Shown: one piece after another, positions 1 to 6,111 of the stretch
Numbering within the stretch: position 1 is the stretch's first letter
Layout of the letters: each line of letters opens with the position of its first letter
Assembly: GCA_946628865.1 (NCBI GenBank)
Contig: CAMOXE010000115.1
Location: 1-6,242, forward strand
Source: an uncultured Clostridia bacterium
GTDB taxonomy: Bacteria > Bacillota > Clostridia > Christensenellales > Borkfalkiaceae
Direction of reading: 5' to 3'
Length of the DNA stretch: 6,242 nucleotides
Notes under the pieces: generated by a model
What the model saw: the letters and a program-made list of their open reading frames with translations, nothing else
The model's database searches: none
What the model was told of the DNA's origin: nothing
Made by a program: the position numbers and the translations under genes

Positions 1-19
1 CGCCGTCGTCGAAATAGCC
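1..19 (-). pseudogene. glgA: In-frame continuation of glgA after the TAG
   Basis: Directly after the TAG the same frame encodes GYFDDG, a conserved glycogen synthase motif, up to the window edge. This shows that the stop is internal to glgA and not its natural end, and that no frameshift has occurred by this point. Whether the remaining gene is intact cannot be seen. Confidence 0.75.
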
Positions 20-29
20 CTATAGCCCT
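14..29. repeat. Perfect 8-bp tandem repeat around the glgA TAG
   Basis: ATAGCCCT occurs twice head to tail (14-21 and 22-29). On the coding strand this is AGGGCTAT twice, and the junction creates the TAG. A Tyr codon in place of TAG would leave the second copy one base different from the first. Confidence 0.85.
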
Positions 30-406
30 TTCCTCTTGAAATAGTAGTCGTTATCGAGAAAATAGAAGGTTACGCACTCGAATTTCAGAGAAAACAATCC
101 GCAGTACTGATTTCTCCAGCCGAGCGGAACGTTGAAGTTCCCCTCGAATCTGAAATTCGCCCTATACGCGGAGTCTATATCCGAATACAGCGGCATCGCG
201 ACCCGCATATCCGTCCTTCCGTTTTCGGCTATCGCCTTGGGCAGCGACGCCGCAACGTCCGCTAAGCCGCCCGTCCCCGCGAACGGATTCGCCTCGGACG
301 TTACGAAAAGTACGGATTTTTCTATTTGTAACTCCGCCTCGACGGGCGCTACCTTTTTCGGCGCGCCGCTTGATTTTGCCTTGGCGGCAGATTTCTTTTC
401 AGCCAT
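20..406 (-). CDS. glgA: Glycogen synthase, N-terminal part interrupted by an in-frame TAG
   Basis: GlgA transfers glucose from ADP-glucose to the growing alpha-1,4 glucan (GT5 family, usually about 480 residues). The start of the first Rossmann domain is clear: SVLFVTSEANPFAGTGGLADVA (31-52, in two parts LFVTSEANPF and GTGGLADVA), MPLYSD (71-76), GWRNQYCGLF (96-105) and YFLDNDYYFKR (115-125). The reading frame then meets TAG at codon 129 (22-20), after which GYFDDG continues in frame to the edge. The family normally reads G-L-Y-G-[FY]-x-D-D-G here, so the TAG replaces a conserved Tyr. The 128-residue product could not be active alone. Possible causes are a true nonsense mutation (pseudogene), a sequencing error or read-through; the rest of the gene lies outside. 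An unusual Lys/Ala-rich tail of about 29 residues precedes the domain; the start is firm because GGAGGT precedes it and no other Met occurs before residue 67. The usual ADP-glucose-binding KTGGL Lys is Gly. Confidence 0.9.
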   Translation of the reverse strand: MAEKKSAAKAKSSGAPKKVAPVEAELQIEKSVLFVTSEANPFAGTGGLADVAASLPKAIAENGRTDMRVAMPLYSDIDSAYRANFRFEGNFNVPLGWRNQYCGLFSLKFECVTFYFLDNDYYFKRKGL

Positions 407-411
407 TTTTT

Positions 412-439
412 ACCTCCTTTAGTTTACTTTATCGGAGGT
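412..439 (-). promoter_or_regulatory. glgA Shine-Dalgarno and a complementary upstream anti-SD sequence
   Basis: The glgA ribosome binding site GGAGGT (417-412) stands 5 nt before the ATG. Sixteen nt upstream lies ACCTCC (439-434), its exact 6-base complement. Three bases of ACCTCC (439-437) are also in the arm of the 437-478 hairpin, so the two pairings compete: hairpin formed leaves the site free, hairpin open allows it to be masked. The complementarity is seen directly; the switch is inference. Confidence 0.5.
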
Positions 440-478
440 TATAGCCAAACCTCGCCTTGGCGGCGTTCGGCTATAACC
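437..478 (-). promoter_or_regulatory. Hairpin in the glgD-glgA intergenic region
   Basis: On the transcribed strand GGTTATAGCCGAAC (478-465) pairs with GTTTGGCTATAACC (450-437): 14 bp with one G-U wobble around a 14-nt GC-rich loop that could fold further. There is no T-run after the stem in the direction of transcription, so it does not look like a terminator of glgD. Likely roles are mRNA processing or stability between glgD and glgA, or control of glgA translation. It could also be one copy of a dispersed palindromic repeat, which this window alone cannot show. Confidence 0.75.
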
Positions 479-497
479 GTTATTTAAATTTTTAATT

Positions 498-525
498 ATT
501 ATATATTCGTGCCTTTACCTATAAA
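498..525 (-). promoter_or_regulatory. Possible weak sigma-70-type promoter for glgA
   Basis: On the minus strand TTTATA (525-520) is followed after 16 nt by a perfect TATAAT (503-498), overlapping the glgD end. A start just downstream would give glgA its own leader containing the hairpin at 437-478. The -35 box is poor and the region is AT-rich, so this could be chance. Confidence 0.25.
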
Positions 526-1602
526 AAACGGGTGGACGTCGCAACCGGAAAGAGTTCTTCCGTCGCGTATCACGACGTTTTTATCGGTTATTATGCAGTT
601 TAAGTCGGCATACTCGCCTATTATGCAGTTCTGCATCACGATACAGTGCTTTACGACCGCGCCTTTGCCCACTTTTACGCCTCTGAACACTATGCTGTCG
701 TAAACTTCGCCTTCTATCGTACAGCCGTCCGCGACGAGCGAGTTTTTCACTATCGCGTTTTCGCCGTAACGAGTCGGCGTGGAATCCTTGACTTTGGTAT
801 ACACCGACGCGGTTCTGAACACTTCGTCGCGAACGCTCTTATTTAAGAACTTCATACTCTCTTCATAGTACTTTATGAGCGAGGTCATCTCTTCGTAATA
901 GCCCTCGTGCTTATGCCCGTAGACCCTTAAACTGTCTATATGCGGTATCAAAACGTCTCTTATAAAGTGCGAATTTCCGCGAGAAAGAGTTTCGTTAATG
1001 AGGTTGATGAGCAGCCTCCTGCCGATTATACATATATTCGTATACAGATTTACCTTATCGTTCTTGCTGTCGAACGCTATGCTCTTTATCCGTCCGTCCT
1101 CTATCTCGAAAAACGAATTCGTATCGCCCGTAACGCTCGCGCGGTCTTTCTCGACGTATACCAAAGTTATGTCAGCGTTTTGTTCGCCGTGCCGTTTAAT
1201 TATCGGCTTAAAATCGATATTGCATACCATGTCGGAGTCGCTCATTACGACGAGGTCCTCCTCCGCGCCCGATAAAAATCCGAGAACGTTTTTAAGCGCC
1301 TCGAGCCTCGTCGTGTAAAGCGATCCGCCGATATTGTCGAAAGGCGGAAGTATGAACAGTCCGCCGTGGTGTCTGGCAAGATCCCAATCTTTACCGCTGC
1401 CGAGATGATCCATAAGCGAACGGTAGTTACTCTTCGTGATGACGCCGACTTTCGTGATTTCGGAGTTTACCATGTTGGAAAGCGCGAAGTCGATGAGGCG
1501 GTATCTTCCCCCGAAAGGTATTGACGCAACCGTCCTTTTAGCGGTGAGTTCGGGAACGTTCGTATCGTGTATATTTGAAAAAACAAGACCTAACGCACTC
1601 AT
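499..1602 (-). CDS. glgD: GlgD, non-catalytic/regulatory subunit of ADP-glucose pyrophosphorylase
   Basis: GlgD is a GlgC paralogue found mainly in Firmicutes; it joins GlgC in a hetero-oligomer and modulates its activity. The 367-residue protein keeps the fold: SIPFGGRYRLIDFALSN (27-43), GKDWDLARHHGG (70-81), and a C-terminal beta-helix from about 275. The catalytic features have decayed. The Gly-rich loop of GlgC (GGQGSRL) is replaced by VFSNIHDTN (7-15), and no EKP glucose-1-phosphate Lys appears near 173-190. An Asp (Asp124 in SDSDMV) still aligns with catalytic Asp129 of GlgC. It shares 18 identical bases with glgC (749-766 and 1774-1791, encoding GENAIV), consistent with paralogy. Its GGAGG (1614-1610, 7 nt spacing) lies inside glgC and its ATG overlaps the glgC stop as TAATG, which favours coupled, balanced synthesis of the two subunits. 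It ends in TAA; 92 nt separate it from glgA. Confidence 0.94.
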   Translation of the reverse strand: MSALGLVFSNIHDTNVPELTAKRTVASIPFGGRYRLIDFALSNMVNSEITKVGVITKSNYRSLMDHLGSGKDWDLARHHGGLFILPPFDNIGGSLYTTRLEALKNVLGFLSGAEEDLVVMSDSDMVCNIDFKPIIKRHGEQNADITLVYVEKDRASVTGDTNSFFEIEDGRIKSIAFDSKNDKVNLYTNICIIGRRLLINLINETLSRGNSHFIRDVLIPHIDSLRVYGHKHEGYYEEMTSLIKYYEESMKFLNKSVRDEVFRTASVYTKVKDSTPTRYGENAIVKNSLVADGCTIEGEVYDSIVFRGVKVGKGAVVKHCIVMQNCIIGEYADLNCIITDKNVVIRDGRTLSGCDVHPFFIGKGTNI

Positions 1603-2801
1603 TATTCTTCCTCCCCTACGTTTTTATCGAGTATCTCGCCGGCAACCACGACCGCGCCGTCCGAAACCTTTATCCCGCGACCCAAAACCGCTATCTTCTT
1701 TTCTTTTTCCGCGGAAACGCCTATTCTCGCGCCTTTGCCGACTATTACGTCCTCGTCGATTATCGCGTTTTCGACTATCGCGTTTTCGCCGATCTTCGCG
1801 CCTGCGAATATTATCGAATCTTTAACCGACGCGCCTTTGGCGATCTCTACGTCGTGAGAGATAACGCTCTTTTCTATCGAGCCGTTTATCTCGCAACCGG
1901 AAGAGACTATCGAGTTCGTCACTCTGCCGCTCTCGCCTATATAGTGCGGAGGCGCTATCGGGTTCCGAGAGCGTATTCTCCAGGAATTATCCGAAAGATC
2001 GAACTGCGGCCTTTCGCTTAAAAGGTCCATATTCGATTCGTACAAAGACGAGATAGTTCCGACGTCTTTCCAATACCCCTTGAATTCGTATGCGAACATC
2101 TTTTCGCCGCTCGACAACATCGCAGGAAGAACGTTCTTGCCGAAATCCTTAGAACTCGACGGGTCCAACTCGTCCTCTTCGAGGTATTTATACAGTTTTT
2201 CAGCCGTAAAGACGTAAATTCCCATCGACGCAAGATCGCTCTTGGGTTTTGCGGGCTTTTCCTCGAACTGATAAATCTCGCCGTCCGCTTTCACGTTTAA
2301 AAGTCCGAATCTCGACGCCTCTTCCATAGGCACTTTTATCGCCGCTATCGTACACGCCGCGCCCGTTTTTTTATGGCGCTCTATCATGTCCGCGTAGTCC
2401 ATTTTATATATGTGGTCGCCGGACAATATAAGAACGTATTCGGGGTTATAGTTTTTGATAAAATCGATATTTTGATATATCGCGTTCGCCGTGCCTTTGA
2501 ACCACTCCGAACCGTGTTTTGCCTGATACGGCGACAAGACGTGTACGCCGCCGTAAGACCTGTCAAGGTCCCAAGGCTCGCCGTTGCCGATATACTCGTT
2601 AAGTACGAGCGGCTGGTATTGCGTGAGTACGCCTACGGTGTCTATACCCGAGTTGGCGCAGTTTGACAGCGGGAAATCTATTATCCTGTACTTTCCGCCG
2701 TACGTTACCGCGGGCTTTGCTATCTTGTTGGTCAAGGCGTATAATCTACTGCCCTGTCCGCCGGCAAGAAGCATTGCCACGCATTCTTTCTTTTTTATCA
2801 T
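1602..2801 (-). CDS. glgC: Glucose-1-phosphate adenylyltransferase, catalytic subunit
   Basis: GlgC (ADP-glucose pyrophosphorylase) makes ADP-glucose and pyrophosphate from ATP and glucose-1-phosphate, usually the controlled step of bacterial glycogen synthesis. At 399 residues it is of normal length. The nucleotidyltransferase domain shows LLAGGQGSRL (11-20), AKPAV with Lys29, GGKYRIIDFPLSN (35-47), KGTANAIYQN (102-111), SGDHIYKMD with catalytic Asp129 (127-135), RFGLLN (164-169), FEEKP with glucose-1-phosphate Lys182 (179-183) and GYWKDVGT (242-249). From about 285 a left-handed beta-helix of hexapeptide-type repeats follows; it includes a 13-bp DNA repeat at 1761-1773 and 1776-1788 encoding ENAI twice. 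The start has GGAGG 5 nt upstream (2811-2807). The C-terminal GEEE codons form the Shine-Dalgarno of glgD, and the TAA overlaps the glgD ATG by 1 nt. The intact active site contrasts with GlgD, so this is the catalytic partner. Confidence 0.97.
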   Translation of the reverse strand: MIKKKECVAMLLAGGQGSRLYALTNKIAKPAVTYGGKYRIIDFPLSNCANSGIDTVGVLTQYQPLVLNEYIGNGEPWDLDRSYGGVHVLSPYQAKHGSEWFKGTANAIYQNIDFIKNYNPEYVLILSGDHIYKMDYADMIERHKKTGAACTIAAIKVPMEEASRFGLLNVKADGEIYQFEEKPAKPKSDLASMGIYVFTAEKLYKYLEEDELDPSSSKDFGKNVLPAMLSSGEKMFAYEFKGYWKDVGTISSLYESNMDLLSERPQFDLSDNSWRIRSRNPIAPPHYIGESGRVTNSIVSSGCEINGSIEKSVISHDVEIAKGASVKDSIIFAGAKIGENAIVENAIIDEDVIVGKGARIGVSAEKEKKIAVLGRGIKVSDGAVVVAGEILDKNVGEEE

Positions 2802-2816
2802 TTTCCCCTCCTTGCT

Positions 2817-4670
2817 CTATCTCTTTTTTAAATATATAAACGACAGAGCGTTTAATCGTAATGAAATTACGTTATTTTTATCGTTTTTGCGTTTAATCGA
2901 CTTATAGACGCGTTTTTTGAACTTTTCTTCCCCACCGTATCTGCGTTTGTCGGAAGAGAAAACAAGGTCGTACACTCCATCGGCGTTAAGGTCGATGTAT
3001 TCTTCTCTGCCGCTGAAATTTATTGCGGCAATAAGCGTTTCGCCGCCGTATCTGCGCTCGTATGCGACGAGATTTTTGTCCCTTTCGTCGACCGCAAGCC
3101 AATTAAAGCCGTTCCAGCCGTCGTCGTCACCGTAGAGCGTCGGCTCGCTCAAATAAAAATTATTCAGTTCTTTAAAAAACACCGAGAGCGAATCGTGCGA
3201 GGGGTATTTCTTGAGAAAAAACTCCAACCCCTCTTTATAATTCCACTCTTTAAATTGTCCGAACTCCGAACCCATAAACATGAGTTTTTTCCCGGGGTGA
3301 GACATCATATATCCCATAAACGCCCTTACGCCCGCAAATTTCTGTTCGTAAGAGCCGAACTGCTTATCCAAAAGCGATTTCTTGCCGTGAACGACTTCGT
3401 CGTGCGATATGGGGAGAATATAATGTTCCGAAAACGCGTAAGTCATCGAAAACGTAAGTTTATTGTGGTCGAAACGTCTGAAATACGGGTCTTTATCGAC
3501 GTAACTTAAAACGTCGTTCATCCAGCCCATATTCCATTTATAGTCAAAACCGAGTCCGCCGTCCGCGACAGTTCTCGTCACTCCGCCGTAAGCGGTGGAT
3601 TCTTCCGCGATCATTATCGCATACGGAAAACTTCTGTGAATTTCCGCGTTTAGTTTTTGAAGTAACGCGATCGCCTCGAGATTTTTGTTCTCGCCGTAAA
3701 TATTCGGTATCCACTCGCCCGGTTTTTTATCGTAGTCGAGGTATATCATCGACGCCACGGCGTCTACCCGTATTCCGTCGATATGGAATTTTTCAAACAG
3801 GAAGCGCGCCGACGACACTAAAAACGATTGTATTTCCGTCCTGCCGAAGTCGAATACCCGAGTACCCCAGGTCTTGTGTTCCATTCTGTCCCAGCCGTGC
3901 GCCTCGTAAAGCGCGCCGCCGTCAAATTCATACAGCCCGTGTTCGTCTTTCGGGAAGTGCGCCGGCACCCAATCGAGAATCACGCCTATCCCGTTTTCGT
4001 GAAACGCGTTCACGAGATACATAAAGTCTTTCGGCGTGCCGAAACGCGAGGTTATCGAAAAATATCCCGTTACCTGATACCCCCACGAGCCGTCGTAAGG
4101 ATACTCCGTAAGCGGCATCATTTCGACGTAGTTGTAGCCGTTTCTCTTGACGTACTCGACTAACTTTTTCGCGTATTCTCTATAAGAATAATATCCGCCG
4201 TCGCTTTTGCGCAAAAACGAGCCGAGGTTTACTTCGTAGATATTCATCGGGCGGTTATGTCCGCCGTAAATATCCCTGCCTTTCGCGTACTCGTCGTCCG
4301 TCCAATTAAAGCCGTCGATTTCGTAGATTACGGACGCGTAGTTCGGCGCGGGTTCAGAATAGAACGCGTAAGGATCCGCCTTTTTGACTTCGCCTTTTCC
4401 CGTCGTTATTAGGTATTTGTATTTATCGGACTCTTTTGCGGCTTTTGAAAAAAATTCGTATACGCCGTCGTCCGAGCGTTGCATTACGCCCAAGTCTTTA
4501 TTCCAGCCGTTGAAATCGCCTATAACGCTTACCGAAAGCGCGGAAGGCGCCCATACTCTGAATTTTACGCCTTTCGCTCCGTTCTCGCTCGATTTGTGAG
4601 CGCCGAAATATTCGTAACTTTTATAATTCGTTCCTTCGTGGAATAAGTACTTAGGTAAACTTTCAATCAT
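2817..4670 (-). CDS. glgB: 1,4-alpha-glucan branching enzyme (glycogen branching enzyme)
   Basis: GlgB cuts alpha-1,4 chains and rejoins them as alpha-1,6 branches during glycogen synthesis in the cytoplasm. The 617-residue protein has one N-terminal CBM48/N1 beta-sandwich (about 20-120, with VRVW-like KFRVWAP and GDFNGW at 51-56), then a GH13 barrel and a C-terminal beta domain. It lacks the second N-terminal module of longer enzymes such as that of E. coli. GH13 motifs are intact: DWVPAHFP (233-240); GIRVDAVASM with nucleophile Asp303; IAEEST with acid/base Glu356; SHDEVVHGK with Asp424. GSEFGQFKEW (467-476) is also branching-enzyme-like. The start is supported by the conserved N-terminal LFHEGTNY, yet there is no Shine-Dalgarno in range; translation probably depends on ribosomes ending pgi 3 nt upstream. 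The C-terminal part has a Lys/Arg-rich stretch (583-598). The stop is TAG, 15 nt before glgC. Confidence 0.97.
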   Translation of the reverse strand: MIESLPKYLFHEGTNYKSYEYFGAHKSSENGAKGVKFRVWAPSALSVSVIGDFNGWNKDLGVMQRSDDGVYEFFSKAAKESDKYKYLITTGKGEVKKADPYAFYSEPAPNYASVIYEIDGFNWTDDEYAKGRDIYGGHNRPMNIYEVNLGSFLRKSDGGYYSYREYAKKLVEYVKRNGYNYVEMMPLTEYPYDGSWGYQVTGYFSITSRFGTPKDFMYLVNAFHENGIGVILDWVPAHFPKDEHGLYEFDGGALYEAHGWDRMEHKTWGTRVFDFGRTEIQSFLVSSARFLFEKFHIDGIRVDAVASMIYLDYDKKPGEWIPNIYGENKNLEAIALLQKLNAEIHRSFPYAIMIAEESTAYGGVTRTVADGGLGFDYKWNMGWMNDVLSYVDKDPYFRRFDHNKLTFSMTYAFSEHYILPISHDEVVHGKKSLLDKQFGSYEQKFAGVRAFMGYMMSHPGKKLMFMGSEFGQFKEWNYKEGLEFFLKKYPSHDSLSVFFKELNNFYLSEPTLYGDDDGWNGFNWLAVDERDKNLVAYERRYGGETLIAAINFSGREEYIDLNADGVYDLVFSSDKRRYGGEEKFKKRVYKSIKRKNDKNNVISLRLNALSFIYLKKR

Positions 4671-4673
4671 TTT

Positions 4674-6110
4674 TCAGCAATTATACTCGCTCTTCTTTTT
4701 AAACGCCTCGTCGAGTTCTTTGCGCTTTTCCTCGAAACCGCGTCTGCCGAGCAGCGCGAACGTCGCCTTTTTGCCGTTTTCCACGCCCGGTTGGTTATAC
4801 GCGTCTATCTTCAAAAATTCGCCCGCAAACGCTGTCTGCATTTCAAAATAGTAAATCAGTTCGCCTATCGTGAAAGCGTTTATCTCGGGAAGATATATCG
4901 TATGATTTAGTCTGTGCTTTGCAGTTAAAGCGTATTCGGTCGCAAGTCTTTCGGCGGTAATAAGTTCGTTCATAGTGTGTCCGCAAAGGAAATTTACGTC
5001 CGGAAATTCCTCGCAGCCGGAAGGTATGACAACTTCCTTGCGATAATTGTCAACCGCTAAAAACGTTACGACTTTATCGAAAGGTCCTTCGGTGTAAAGT
5101 TGGACTTGAGAGTGTTGGTCGGTTACGCCCAGAGATTTTACGGGCGTCTGACCGTAGTTTACCGTGTTGCCGTCAAGGTCGGTTTCTTTGCCGAGACTTT
5201 CCGCCCAGATCTGGCAATACCAGTCCGCAAAATACTTGAGTCCGTCGGCGTAAGGCATCATTACGGATATATTCTTGCCCCTCTTCATCGCTATATCCTG
5301 AAGTATGGCGTTTAAAAGCGGAGCGTTTTCGCTTACGGACTTCTTCATTGAGATTTTATCCATATACGCCGCGCCCGCGAGCATTTCGGATATATCTATT
5401 CCGAGTACCGCCGCCGGGAGCAAGCCGACGGGACAAAGTTCGGAAAATCTGCCGCCCACTCCGTCGGGGATATAATAAGTTTTAAAGCCCTCGCTCGCGG
5501 CTATCTTTATCAGATTGCCTGCGCTTGCAGACGTGGTCGCGATTATTCTGTCTTTATAATCTTTGCCGAGTTTTGCTTTAAGTCTATCGATAATTACGAG
5601 ATACTGAGTCATCGTTTCCGACGTAGCGCCGCTCTTGGTGATAACGTTGAAAACCGTGTTCTCTACGTCTATAACGTCGAAAAGCGCGTCCATACGCTCG
5701 GGGTCAACGTTATCCTCGACGTAAAATTTCGGACCTTTACGCGTTCTTGCGGGAAGTTCGTTGTAATGAAGATGGCAAAGCGCCTGAAATACCGCTATCG
5801 GTCCGAGAGCGCTGCCGCCTATGCCGAGCACCACGAAATTCTTCGCGGTTTTTCTTATTTTTCTGGCGGTTTCCTTTATATCTTTTACTATTTCGGTCTG
5901 GTTATACGGAAGTTCCGTCCAGCCGAGCCAGCCCTTGCCTCTGTTCTGTTTTAAATTTTCGACCGCGCCTGCAGCCGCCTTGCGATACGCAGATATAGCC
6001 TTTGGCGTTAAGCCTTCTTTTTCACCTACGAATTCGCTCATCATGTTCTTGTAGTCAAGCCTTAATCTCATGGATTTTTTCCATGACGCGCTTAAATATC
6101 TCTTTGCCAT
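4674..6110 (-). CDS. pgi: Glucose-6-phosphate isomerase
   Basis: This cytoplasmic enzyme interconverts fructose-6-phosphate and glucose-6-phosphate; in this cluster it probably feeds hexose phosphate toward glycogen. The 478-residue protein is the size of short bacterial Pgi, slightly long because of about 13 extra N-terminal residues. Visible motifs in order: GIGGSALG (96-103); phosphate-binding TKSGATSET (158-166); VGGRFSELCPVG (218-229), close to the first Pgi signature; ESLGKE (304-309), whose Glu304 fits the catalytic base; DQHSQ (331-335), whose His333 fits the ring-opening His; and the second signature from Gly430 to Lys447 (YNQPGVENGK), whose Lys447 fits the conserved active-site Lys. 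No key residue is missing, so it should be active. The ATG at 6110 is chosen for its GGAGG at 7 nt. The gene ends in TGA 3 nt before glgB. Pgi is not a constant member of glg operons, so its placement here is notable. Confidence 0.96.
   Translation of the reverse strand: MAKRYLSASWKKSMRLRLDYKNMMSEFVGEKEGLTPKAISAYRKAAAGAVENLKQNRGKGWLGWTELPYNQTEIVKDIKETARKIRKTAKNFVVLGIGGSALGPIAVFQALCHLHYNELPARTRKGPKFYVEDNVDPERMDALFDVIDVENTVFNVITKSGATSETMTQYLVIIDRLKAKLGKDYKDRIIATTSASAGNLIKIAASEGFKTYYIPDGVGGRFSELCPVGLLPAAVLGIDISEMLAGAAYMDKISMKKSVSENAPLLNAILQDIAMKRGKNISVMMPYADGLKYFADWYCQIWAESLGKETDLDGNTVNYGQTPVKSLGVTDQHSQVQLYTEGPFDKVVTFLAVDNYRKEVVIPSGCEEFPDVNFLCGHTMNELITAERLATEYALTAKHRLNHTIYLPEINAFTIGELIYYFEMQTAFAGEFLKIDAYNQPGVENGKKATFALLGRRGFEEKRKELDEAFKKKSEYNC
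6068..6086 (-). other. Small hairpin early in the pgi coding sequence
   Basis: A perfect 7-bp inverted repeat, TCATGGA and TCCATGA, flanks a 5-nt A-only loop on the mRNA strand. It covers codons 9-14 and includes the alternative ATG at codon 14, so it might hide that start. A repeat this short can arise by chance. Confidence 0.3.
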
Positions 6111-6111
6111 T

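Noticed and set aside
20..22. TAG as a reassigned sense codon in this genome
   Set aside because: No TAG occurs inside four full-length genes and glgB ends on TAG at the expected place, so a general reassignment is unlikely; site-specific suppression cannot be excluded.
378..464. GCCTTGGCGGC present both in the hairpin loop (454-464) and in the glgA tail (378-388)
   Set aside because: An 11-bp GC-rich match in the same orientation over such a short distance has no clear structural role and may be chance; in glgA it encodes part of the Lys/Ala tail.
437..490. Hairpin plus T-rich sequence read on the plus strand as an intrinsic terminator
   Set aside because: No rightward gene precedes it, and in the direction of real transcription the stem has no T-run after it.
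749..1791. 18-bp identity between glgD (749-766) and glgC (1774-1791)
   Set aside because: Both encode GENAIV in homologous beta-helix repeats; paralogy and shared codon choice explain it without a mobile or regulatory repeat.
1436..2021. Overlapping rightward open frames rich in Arg, Tyr and Val opposite glgC and glgD
   Set aside because: They are antisense shadows of strongly conserved genes, with biased composition, no ribosome binding sites and no recognisable domains. The same holds for the other rightward frames, for example at 940-1275, 3828-4163 and 5747-6054.
2018..2233. Leftward open frame of 71 codons inside glgC
   Set aside because: It is an out-of-frame shadow of glgC on the same strand, and glgC is certain in this stretch.
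4680..4685. TATAAT on the minus strand near the end of pgi, as a possible glgB promoter
   Set aside because: No -35-like sequence lies 16-18 nt upstream, and the hexamer falls in pgi codons for Tyr-Asn; the tight pgi-glgB junction already explains expression.
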